Origin: JABHQR01 sp043812455
Lineage (GTDB): Archaea; Nanobdellota; Nanobdellia; Woesearchaeales; GW2011-AR9
Reading direction: 5' to 3'
Assembly (NCBI GenBank): GCA_043812455.1
Contig: JBDRMB010000005.1
Location: 1-21,591, forward strand
Length of the DNA: 21,591 bases
Shown: positions 1-5,466 of the stretch, in pieces
Layout of the letters: every line of letters begins with the position of its first letter
Position numbering within the stretch: the first letter of the stretch is position 1
Position numbers and translations under genes: made by a program
Notes under the pieces: generated by a model
Told to the model about the DNA's origin: nothing
Databases searched by the model: none
The model's input: the letters and a program-made list of their open reading frames with translations, nothing else

Positions 1-69
1 TCTTGTTGATTTTTTCTTCTTATGAAGATTAATGATTAATTGTCTTTCTTTTTCTTTAGCAGATTTCAT
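1..69 (-). CDS. N-terminal fragment of an unidentified basic protein (runs off the window)
   Basis: An open frame starts at ATG 67-69 on the minus strand and stays open to the window edge, giving 23 residues that begin MKSAKEKERQ and end in a Lys-rich stretch. The start is well supported. A perfect AGGTGAT Shine-Dalgarno lies at 73-79, three bases before the ATG, and a TATA-like GTATTTATAT lies at 101-110, so the leader would be about 10 nt. The residues look like the first helix of a small basic or helix-turn-helix protein, but the fragment is too short to name. The gene is divergent from the acetyltransferase-like gene at 181. Confidence 0.6.
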   Translation of the reverse strand, partial: MKSAKEKERQLIINLHKKKKSTR

Positions 70-100
70 CTTATCACCTAAAGAAAGAAAAGATTAACTA

Positions 101-110
101 ATATAAATAC
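101..110 (-). promoter_or_regulatory. TATA box for the partial gene at 1-69
   Basis: GTATTTATAT on the minus strand is centred about 36 nt upstream of the ATG. Transcription would begin near position 79 and include the AGGTGAT ribosome-binding site at 73-79. Confidence 0.5.
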
Positions 111-143
111 TTTGCCCTATTACTTCTCGCGTTGACTAAAAAG

Positions 144-151
144 TTTAAATA
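144..151 (+). promoter_or_regulatory. TATA box for the gene at 181
   Basis: TTTAAATA preceded by a purine-rich BRE-like AAAAAG lies about 33 nt before the ATG at 181. The predicted mRNA has a leader of only a few bases. Confidence 0.5.
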
Positions 152-180
152 ATAGTAAATTCTCTAGATATTAAGTTAAA

Positions 181-594
181 ATGGATCTAAAATGTAGAGT
201 TGAAAATGGATTTGCAGCAGTTGGTTTTACTAAAGTTCCAAATGTTAAAGTGCAACATCATAGTGAAATGTTTCCTACTCACCCCGAACCTGAAGATTCT
301 TACATTGTTTCTGTAGATTTGTCTCAAGAACCAAGAGATAAAAGAATTCCAGAAAAGCCACAATTGAAATTTAGATGTAATCTTGGTAGATCTGCATTAG
401 AAATTTCTAACATACAATTAGGGGGTTCATCTTTAGCTGAACAAGGTTACGGTAGAAGGATAGTTGAAGCAATGGAAGATATTGGTCGAAGTTTAGGTTT
501 AACCAAAAGTGTTGTATCAATTAATAGAACTGTTGGTTTTTGGCAACACATGGGTTATGGGAGAGTTGATGGTAGAACTGGGAAGTATCTTTAA
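181..594 (+). CDS. GNAT-like acetyltransferase, small
   Basis: This 137-residue protein resembles the GNAT acyl-CoA N-acetyltransferase fold in its C-terminal half. Residues 87-107 (EQGYGRRIVEA...LGL) look like motif A, the acetyl-CoA pyrophosphate loop plus helix, although the canonical Q-x-x-G-x-G is imperfect. Residues 117-127 (RTVGFWQHMGY) resemble motif B, where an aromatic residue precedes a glycine-containing turn. The first 60 residues match nothing I recognise. The ATG follows a TATA box by about 33 nt. The next gene, another GNAT, starts 17 nt after the stop, so the two are probably co-transcribed. The substrate cannot be told from the sequence, and a degenerate or non-catalytic GNAT is possible. 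Confidence 0.6.
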   Translation: MDLKCRVENGFAAVGFTKVPNVKVQHHSEMFPTHPEPEDSYIVSVDLSQEPRDKRIPEKPQLKFRCNLGRSALEISNIQLGGSSLAEQGYGRRIVEAMEDIGRSLGLTKSVVSINRTVGFWQHMGYGRVDGRTGKYL

Positions 595-611
595 GAGGAT
601 TTCAACTAAAA

Positions 612-1040
612 ATGACAATCGATATTCATATTGCTCAAAATAAGACGGAAATTGAAGAAGTACTTAAAATTCGAAAAGAAGTTTTTATCAAAGGACAAAA
701 TGTTCCTATTTATCTAGAAAAAGATGGTTTAGATGAGTCTTCAGAGCATGCAATTTTATATTGTGATAATGTACCTACTGGTTGTGCTAGAATAAGATAC
801 ATTAATGGGAGTATGAGGTTAGAGAGAATTGCAATTTTGGAACAGATGCAAGGTAAGAAATTAGGTTCTAAATTAGTAAATTTTCTTATCGAATATGGTG
901 AAGAGAAAGGAGTAAGAGAAATTAATATGCACGCACAGTATCATCTTTTGGAATTTTACAAAAGGTTTGGACTTGAACAAAGAGGGGAGCCATTTTATGA
1001 AATTGATACTAAGCATATTGAAATGGCTTTAGAATACTAA
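612..1040 (+). CDS. GNAT family N-acetyltransferase (ElaA/YjcF-like)
   Basis: This 142-residue protein carries a full GNAT domain. The N-terminal block at 19-42 (IRKEVFIKGQNVP followed by a Gly-Leu-Asp motif) is typical of the ElaA/YjcF subgroup. Motif A is at about 71-90 (ERIAILEQMQGKKLGSKLV), with Q80-G81 and G85 forming the acetyl-CoA loop. Motif B is at about 106-122 (MHAQYHLLEFYKRFGLE), with the usual H-A-Q and F-Y-x-x-x-G-L. The family transfers acetyl groups from acetyl-CoA to small amines or protein amino termini; the acceptor here is unknown. The gene follows the first GNAT by 17 nt, with a GAGG element at 595-598 just after that stop, which suggests a two-gene transcript. Identification of the family is firm; the role is not. 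Confidence 0.85.
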   Translation: MTIDIHIAQNKTEIEEVLKIRKEVFIKGQNVPIYLEKDGLDESSEHAILYCDNVPTGCARIRYINGSMRLERIAILEQMQGKKLGSKLVNFLIEYGEEKGVREINMHAQYHLLEFYKRFGLEQRGEPFYEIDTKHIEMALEY

Positions 1041-1041
1041 G

Positions 1042-1530
1042 TTAAAGCAACTTATAATATCCAATAAAATTTTCTCGAGAAATCTTGATACCAGCTTCCA
1101 AAAAATATTTAGCAAGTATTTCAGCATCTTGTTTTAAATCGGCACCTTTTTTGAATCTCAAGATTCGTTGCAATGTGAAACTGCATAAATAACCATCATT
1201 CAAAGAAATAATTGCATCTTTTACGGTTTTGCTTTTAGTTTGTTTAGATAAAGTTAATTTTTTTGAATCAAATACTAAATTTTTCAAAAAGTAATTACCA
1301 GACTTCTCCTTAAACCCTAACGCAACCAATTCTGGCAAAATTAATGTGGATAAAAAATTACTTTTATTTTTAGAACTAACAATTTTTTCTTCAATATCTT
1401 TTTTGTCAAACTCGCAAATTCTACCTAAATACTTTTTTACTTTTTGTCGAGGACCATTTTTAGATTTCTTACTCTCAACAAGATAAGCATAAGGTTTCTG
1501 ATTTATTTTTTTGACCCGTATATACACCAT
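1042..1530 (-). CDS. Conserved hypothetical protein with a YxRVKK...PRQKVKKYLGRI-type N-terminus
   Basis: The frame can start at GTG 1545, but ATG 1530 is preferred: the minus-strand TATA at 1551-1560 is centred 25 nt from it, which fits a leaderless mRNA. The protein is then 162 residues. Its N-terminus (VYIRVKKINQKPYAYLVES, then PRQKVKKYLGRI) is a module I associate with small archaeal proteins of unknown function. It also resembles the N-terminal segment of some IS1634-type transposases. No DDE catalytic core follows; the remainder is Lys-rich and helical with no recognised active site. It could be a domesticated transposon DNA-binding module or an unrelated RNA-binding protein. It is convergent with the GNAT pair, whose stop is 1 nt away. 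Confidence 0.6.
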   Translation of the reverse strand: MVYIRVKKINQKPYAYLVESKKSKNGPRQKVKKYLGRICEFDKKDIEEKIVSSKNKSNFLSTLILPELVALGFKEKSGNYFLKNLVFDSKKLTLSKQTKSKTVKDAIISLNDGYLCSFTLQRILRFKKGADLKQDAEILAKYFLEAGIKISRENFIGYYKLL

Positions 1531-1550
1531 ATATGCTAGAATCACAACAC

Positions 1551-1560
1551 ATATATATAA
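1551..1560 (-). promoter_or_regulatory. TATA box for the gene at 1530
   Basis: TTATATATAT on the minus strand is centred 25 nt upstream of ATG 1530. It is the main reason for preferring that start over the upstream GTG. Confidence 0.6.
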
Positions 1561-1580
1561 GAATTACTTTTCCAGAAAGT

Positions 1581-1633
1581 GTCGGCAACAACTTTATGGA
1601 AAATTATCCTAAAAAGGGTTATTGCGGACCGAC
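1581..1633. other. Extended imperfect inverted repeat in the divergent spacer
   Basis: GTCGG at 1581-1585 pairs with CCGAC at 1629-1633. Inside this, CAA pairs with TTG (1622-1624), AAC with GTT, TTT with AAA, and a terminal GGA/TCC closes a six-base AT loop around 1601-1606. The stem has roughly 17 pairs interrupted by small internal loops. The outer arms are the most GC-rich part of the spacer. It lies outside both flanking promoters, so it may be a DNA element, a small RNA gene or a remnant of a short mobile element. Confidence 0.45.
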
Positions 1634-1668
1634 TTCTCTACTAATTTTTATTGACTAGAAAGAGAAGT
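1632..1668 (+). promoter_or_regulatory. Inverted repeat abutting the TATA box of the gene at 1695
   Basis: ACTTCTCT at 1632-1639 and AGAGAAGT at 1661-1668 form a perfect 8-bp inverted repeat with a 21-nt spacer. The right arm occupies the BRE position directly against the TATA box, where a bound regulator would interfere with TFB. Operator function is inference. Confidence 0.35.
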
Positions 1669-1677
1669 ATAAAAAAA
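1668..1677 (+). promoter_or_regulatory. TATA box for the gene at 1695
   Basis: TATAAAAAAA begins 27 nt before the ATG at 1695, predicting a leaderless transcript. Confidence 0.6.
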
Positions 1678-1694
1678 GAGATGTGATTAGATAG

Positions 1695-2051
1695 ATGTTA
1701 GTAAAGCAGAACAAAGTTGTCAATGGTTGGCAACAGGAAGGTGTATCAGAGCAAGGGGTATTCTGTAGATGTATCGACTGCCAAGAAGTTATCAGTAATC
1801 CAGTATGTTCAGAATGTCTGAGTGAACAAATGAAAGTAATGGTCCGTGAGATTAATCCTAAATTAGCTGATGAAATTGTGTCATGTGATGTCGAAGGAGA
1901 AACAAGATGTTTGAGTTGCGGAAAAAGGATGGGGTTATGTGCGCACTGTTACAGTAAAGATGTTTATGAGCAATTGTTAGAAAAAGACAAAGATGTGGCA
2001 GAAGAATTTTTGAGCAGATTTGATTTTGAATTGAGAGTATCCTTGCTATAA
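1695..2051 (+). CDS. Small cysteine-rich zinc-ribbon-like protein
   Basis: This 118-residue protein carries two groups of paired cysteines. The first is C26-x2-C29 with C38-x2-C41 (plus C24). The second is C72-x2-C75 with C82-x2-C85 (plus C64). Each group is the usual four-ligand arrangement for one zinc ion in a ribbon or treble-clef knuckle. The rest is acidic and helical, ending in a segment rich in Glu and Asp. There is no signal peptide or membrane segment, so it is likely cytoplasmic. I do not recognise the family; zinc knuckles of this kind serve in nucleic-acid or protein binding. The start is fixed by a TATA box 27 nt upstream and no Shine-Dalgarno is present. Confidence 0.7.
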   Translation: MLVKQNKVVNGWQQEGVSEQGVFCRCIDCQEVISNPVCSECLSEQMKVMVREINPKLADEIVSCDVEGETRCLSCGKRMGLCAHCYSKDVYEQLLEKDKDVAEEFLSRFDFELRVSLL

Positions 2052-2098
2052 AGTTGATTAAAACTTTTTCTTAGAATGACTTGCGCTCGATGTTTCTC

Positions 2099-3385
2099 TC
2101 AACATTCAACGCCAAATGAGTTCAATTTTATACAGTTCAAGTTTGTTGCAAAAGAATTGAACTCTGCCCAATTATCAAATTTAATAGTATAATCGTGTTC
2201 TAGGGAACTACATGTCTCGGCTTCAATGACATTATGGTTGTATGGGGTCTTTAATAACACGTATGAAGCACTATTTTCATCTTGGTTAACTTCAACACAT
2301 AATTGTAAATAATCCACTTCTGAATAAAATAAATTGTTTGCTGCACCATTATTTAAAGTCGTTTGAACTAATATTGAGAAATCTTCTTGATTAATACCTT
2401 CATAATAAACCGCTTGGCCGACACTTTGGCTAATAAACAAAATTAAAGCACCCATCAATATTACTGAAATTACAGAAGTAACTACAATCTTTTGGTTCTG
2501 TGGCGGAGCATAACTTTTTGTTCTTGGAATTTTTTTACCTTGAGATTTCAAATAGTTGTAATAGTTTTGCTTTGCGGTTTCATTGTATGCCCATTTGATA
2601 TCTTTCTTTGGCCAACCCTGTTCTAACAATTTCTTTTCAATAACTTCATAACTTGTACCTCTTTTAATTTGAGAGCTCAAGTATGAGTAGATTCGGTCAG
2701 GTAATTGTTTTCTATGTCTGGCGTGGGCAGTAATGTAATATGCCAATGCCACAAAGATTACTAAAATCATTACTCCAAGAGAGATCATTCTTACCAGTTC
2801 TGAACGGGATGCTTTTGTTGTAATACCTTCCTCAATTGTTGTGACGCTTTCTTGAGTTAATCCCAGTTCTGCTTCTAAGGAAGCTAATCCTGCTAGGGCC
2901 TGGTTAACTGAATCTTCAAGTTCTTCAGTTTTACTTTGTTCAGAACTAAGCATCTGTAAATTCTTGTTAATTGTACTAAGTTTGGAATTGATATCATCTA
3001 ACTGTGCAGAGAGGCTAGCAACATCTTCACTTAAGATTGCGTTGTTTTCATCTAGGGTTGATATTTGTAAATAAATGTAATCTACATTTGATTGTAATTG
3101 ACTTATTGCAGTTTCAACGTCAGATGAATAAGTTGTTGTAACATTAGAAGTGCCCGTTGTGGTTGTAGTGTTGGTGGTGTTTGTACTATCTCCAGTTGTA
3201 CCTAAATTTAAACCATCTAAGTCAAGTGCAACACATTCAAACAGGTCTAGATCACAAGCATATTCTTCACCGAGGCTTATACAATCATCGTCAGAAGCAC
3301 AATAATTTTGAGCAAAAGCTAAAGTTGATAGGGATACAAATAGAATTAATGCTACTAAAACTAGTAAAAACTTGTTTAACTTCAT
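2099..3385 (-). CDS. Secreted/membrane protein with coiled coil, two TM segments and Cys-containing outer domains
   Basis: The 428-residue product starts with a Sec signal peptide (1-25, cleavage probably after AFA). A small domain with C29, C35, C44 and C51 follows, then a Thr/Asn/Ser-rich linker at about 61-88 with several N-x-T sequons. A coiled coil spans about 90-190 and a first TM helix about 201-219. An inside loop of about 80 residues contains a helical segment (GTSYEVIEKKLLEQGW region, about 243-270) that looks like a small helical-hairpin module. A second TM helix spans about 299-319, and the C-terminal outer domain has C363, C392, C418 and C428. Both ends would face outside. Start and leader are supported by AGAGG at 3392-3396. 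Function is unknown; the design suggests a surface protein that links an external coiled coil to the cell interior. Confidence 0.75.
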   Translation of the reverse strand: MKLNKFLLVLVALILFVSLSTLAFAQNYCASDDDCISLGEEYACDLDLFECVALDLDGLNLGTTGDSTNTTNTTTTTGTSNVTTTYSSDVETAISQLQSNVDYIYLQISTLDENNAILSEDVASLSAQLDDINSKLSTINKNLQMLSSEQSKTEELEDSVNQALAGLASLEAELGLTQESVTTIEEGITTKASRSELVRMISLGVMILVIFVALAYYITAHARHRKQLPDRIYSYLSSQIKRGTSYEVIEKKLLEQGWPKKDIKWAYNETAKQNYYNYLKSQGKKIPRTKSYAPPQNQKIVVTSVISVILMGALILFISQSVGQAVYYEGINQEDFSILVQTTLNNGAANNLFYSEVDYLQLCVEVNQDENSASYVLLKTPYNHNVIEAETCSSLEHDYTIKFDNWAEFNSFATNLNCIKLNSFGVEC

Positions 3386-3420
3386 CTGGTTCCTCTTTTT
3401 GTAGTTGAAATGATTGTTTT

Positions 3421-3434
3421 TATGTTTAAATATG
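3421..3434 (-). promoter_or_regulatory. TATA box for the gene at 3385
   Basis: CATATTTAAACATA on the minus strand is centred about 42 nt from the ATG. This predicts a leader near 17 nt that includes the AGAGG ribosome-binding site. Confidence 0.5.
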
Positions 3435-3437
3435 TTT

Positions 3438-4613
3438 TCATTTTTTTGCCTTAAATTTTGTACTTAATTTCCAAAATGCTTCAAAGTAAGCCTTGAAAGA
3501 ATCTGCAACTTCTTTGTTTTGAATCTCAATAACAATTGGTTCCTTTTTTGGAATTGCTATCATTACATTGTCTTTGAACACAGCAATGTAACTAGGTGTC
3601 TTAATATCTGTCGGCATGTATCTTGCATCGGCACCTTTGAAAGTATTTCTATTTGCAAGGGTTTTTGGATCTGTATCTTTGTTGAACAATATTCTAGTTT
3701 TAATTCCAGCCTTTATTCTTTTAATGTGATCTTTTTGCCAATACTCATGTTGTTCTACTGGTTGATATTTAGGGACTCCCATATAAACATATTCCTCTCC
3801 TTTTTTTAGGAGATCATATGTTTTTTCATGGGCTTTTTTCAATGCTTCTATACCATGCGAAACAATAACATCTTGTTTCCAAATATATTCAAATTGTTGT
3901 TTAAAAGAATCTGCTATATCCTTATTTTTAATTAAAACGGTTATATTATCTTCCCCTGCTGTTGTTGATATTACTGTATTATTTCCATATGCACAAACTT
4001 CTGCAGGGGATTTTTGTTCTCTAGAAATACCTACTTTTGTCTTTAAATTTGGTAAATCTTTTATGGCTTCGTATTCCTTGCAGTGTTCATTGAATAATAA
4101 ATGGTTTTTGACTTTTCTTTTAGAAAGGGAGGTTGCAAGGTTTTTGTAAAAATGTAATAAAGATTCATGGACTGGGGGTAAGAACATTGCATATGCTTTA
4201 TCTCCGGCCTTAAGATCTTTTGTCGCTTCTGTAAATGCAGTTCTTATTCCTTTAAGGCCTTTGAACATTGTTGCTTCGGTTTCTTCTGTTCTTATTTTTG
4301 AAAGGCCTTCTAATTCTTTAACTAGTTTTTCAGCAGATTTCTTTTGCTCTCGAATCTTTGTTTGTTTTTTGTCAAGATAAGAAAGAATTGTTGTAGGTGG
4401 ACTTGCTGTGTAAATTGTTTTCTTTCCTTCTTTAATATATGACACTAATCCTTTTTCAATAAGGCGATCAAGAATAGGGTAAACCTTTGATGAGTGGACT
4501 TTTGATTCCTTTACTATTAACCCGGTAGAAGAAGAACCAAGTTTGAATAGGGACAAATATACTTTTATTTCACCCTCAGTAAGGCCTATTTCTTTCAATA
4601 ATTCCAGATCCAT
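3438..4613 (-). CDS. TrmB-family transcriptional regulator with duplicated sensor domain
   Basis: This 391-residue protein begins with a winged helix-turn-helix of the TrmB family (about 1-75; LLKEIGLTEGEIKVYLSLF...HSSKVYPILDRLIEKGLV). A coiled-coil linker (about 78-108) follows, then two copies of the same regulatory domain, about 114-250 and 255-386. Both copies share a start of the form G(L/I)xx(I/L)(R/K)xAxxxT, a central LLFN/ILFN strand, a strand ending in a pair such as TVLI/VIEI, and a closing NKxxADSFKxxFExxWK. Most TrmB proteins carry one such domain, so this is an internal duplication. TrmB proteins sense sugars or other small molecules and repress or activate at TATA-proximal sites. 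The gene is divergent from the secreted protein at 4744, which makes that gene and itself likely targets. Confidence 0.85.
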   Translation of the reverse strand: MDLELLKEIGLTEGEIKVYLSLFKLGSSSTGLIVKESKVHSSKVYPILDRLIEKGLVSYIKEGKKTIYTASPPTTILSYLDKKQTKIREQKKSAEKLVKELEGLSKIRTEETEATMFKGLKGIRTAFTEATKDLKAGDKAYAMFLPPVHESLLHFYKNLATSLSKRKVKNHLLFNEHCKEYEAIKDLPNLKTKVGISREQKSPAEVCAYGNNTVISTTAGEDNITVLIKNKDIADSFKQQFEYIWKQDVIVSHGIEALKKAHEKTYDLLKKGEEYVYMGVPKYQPVEQHEYWQKDHIKRIKAGIKTRILFNKDTDPKTLANRNTFKGADARYMPTDIKTPSYIAVFKDNVMIAIPKKEPIVIEIQNKEVADSFKAYFEAFWKLSTKFKAKK

Positions 4614-4633
4614 GCATTAGTGATATTTTCTTA

Positions 4634-4642
4634 CTTTAAAAG
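4634..4642 (-). promoter_or_regulatory. TATA box for the TrmB-family gene
   Basis: CTTTTAAAG is a near-perfect palindrome centred 25 nt from the ATG at 4613, predicting a leaderless transcript. Confidence 0.55.
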
Positions 4643-4657
4643 ATTAACGATTTTTCG

Positions 4658-4670
4658 CCCCTTCTAGGGG
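4658..4670. promoter_or_regulatory. Candidate operator CCCC-N5-GGGG between the TrmB gene and the secreted-protein gene
   Basis: CCCCTTCTAGGGG is a 13-bp inverted repeat standing out in an AT-rich spacer. It lies 8 bp upstream of the TATA box of the gene at 4744 and 16 bp upstream of the TATA box of the TrmB gene. TrmB-type regulators bind short palindromes with a 5-bp centre (TATCAC-N5-GTGATA in Thermococcales), so architecture and position fit, while the half-site differs. Binding is inferred. Confidence 0.45.
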
Positions 4671-4678
4671 AGATAATG

Positions 4679-4687
4679 TTTATATAA
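4679..4687 (+). promoter_or_regulatory. TATA box for the secreted protein at 4744
   Basis: TTTATATAA is centred about 61 nt upstream of the ATG. The predicted leader is about 36 nt and includes a GGGGG Shine-Dalgarno-like run at 4730-4734, 9 nt before the ATG. Confidence 0.6.
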
Positions 4688-4743
4688 TCAATACTATTCT
4701 TAAGTAGTAACAATAATAAAAACCAAAAAGGGGGAAATAAAAA

Positions 4744-5397
4744 ATGACAATAAAACAAACAATTGGAGCTGTTCTTTTAGGAACAGCATTGGCTGCTGGA
4801 AGTGCAGCTGCAGAAGAAGTAAAAGAAGTTCCAACTCAGGGTAGTGTTGAAACTATGGTTGGGTACAAAGGAGCTGTAACAGACCTTAAAACTACAACAG
4901 ATTTGGGTGCAGGCTTTGGACTGTTCACAAGGAATTTTGGTACCTTAAGTTATACTCTGGGACAAGAAGGAGCTGAAGCAAGTGACTTTGGTCTAGCTGA
5001 TTTAACATACAACTTAGGACCAAATGGAGATATTGTACTAGAAGGACAGTATTCTATAAGTGGTGGATTCTTTTCGCCAAGAGTTGGTTTGCAAGCTTAC
5101 GGTGGAGCAGGTCCTGTAAGTGTATATGGTTTAGCCACAGTAGCTCCAGGCGATGTTCCAGTTGAATTGATTGGAATTGCGGGTGTTGATGCACCTCTAG
5201 GTGAAAGAGCAAAGTTTCATTTGGGAGTTGAAGCTTTAATTGATCTAGGTTTAGACGGACCTGCGTTTGCACAACAAAAGGCTAGGCTGGGAATTGGTGA
5301 TGACCATTTTGAAGCTGGTGCTGGAGTTGATATACTTGAAGTGCCAGGAGAAAAACTAGGTTTGAATGTTGGAGCTTATGTGAAGGGAAGCTGGTAG
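4744..5397 (+). CDS. Secreted glycine-rich beta-strand protein, outer-membrane-barrel-like
   Basis: The 217-residue product has a clear Sec signal peptide (residues 1-23, ending GSAAA before EEVKEVP). The mature part is almost free of charged helical stretches. It is built of short alternating polar/hydrophobic segments separated by Gly, Asn-Gly and Pro-Gly turns, as in transmembrane beta-barrels. The chain ends in tryptophan, with hydrophobic residues at alternate positions before it (L207, V209, A211, V213, W217), like the terminal strand of bacterial outer-membrane proteins. There is no cysteine, membrane helix or known catalytic motif. The gene has its own promoter and ends in a strong T-tract, so it is monocistronic and possibly well expressed, and it sits beside a TrmB regulator. 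A barrel is unexpected in an archaeon, so a secreted beta-sandwich is an equal alternative. Confidence 0.7.
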   Translation: MTIKQTIGAVLLGTALAAGSAAAEEVKEVPTQGSVETMVGYKGAVTDLKTTTDLGAGFGLFTRNFGTLSYTLGQEGAEASDFGLADLTYNLGPNGDIVLEGQYSISGGFFSPRVGLQAYGGAGPVSVYGLATVAPGDVPVELIGIAGVDAPLGERAKFHLGVEALIDLGLDGPAFAQQKARLGIGDDHFEAGAGVDILEVPGEKLGLNVGAYVKGSW

Positions 5398-5420
5398 TTT
5401 TTTTCTTTTTTCTTATTTTC
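5398..5420 (+). terminator. T-tract terminator of the secreted-protein gene
   Basis: Runs of seven, six and four T separated by single C or A bases follow the TAG stop directly. Archaeal RNA polymerase terminates at such T-runs. It separates this gene from serS. Confidence 0.65.
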
Positions 5421-5432
5421 TTAATCAACAAT

Positions 5433-5440
5433 TTTATATA
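5433..5440 (+). promoter_or_regulatory. TATA box for serS
   Basis: TTTATATA is centred about 30 nt upstream of the ATG at 5467; the leader would be a few bases at most. Confidence 0.6.
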
Positions 5441-5466
5441 CTCTTTCTCATTCCCTTTTTCTCACA

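Noticed and set aside
1071..1082. Perfect 12-bp palindrome TTTCTCGAGAAA.
   Set aside because: It lies inside the end of a coding sequence, with no promoter or repeat context.
1597..1618. TGGAAAA...AAAAAGGG as a possible origin-recognition box.
   Set aside because: The match is only loose, it is far from cdc6 and is better explained as part of the hairpin element.
3181..3408. Plus-strand open frame opposite the secreted protein gene.
   Set aside because: It has a low-complexity composition, mirrors the Thr/Asn-rich linker of the real gene, and has no promoter or ribosome-binding site.
4620..4625. GTGATA, a half-site of the Thermococcales TrmB operator.
   Set aside because: The matching TATCAC arm five bases away is absent, so a single hexamer is expected by chance in AT-rich DNA.
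5054..5272. Minus-strand open frame inside the barrel-like gene.
   Set aside because: It is the reverse of the signal-peptide-bearing gene, with skewed His/Leu/Gln composition and no start signals.
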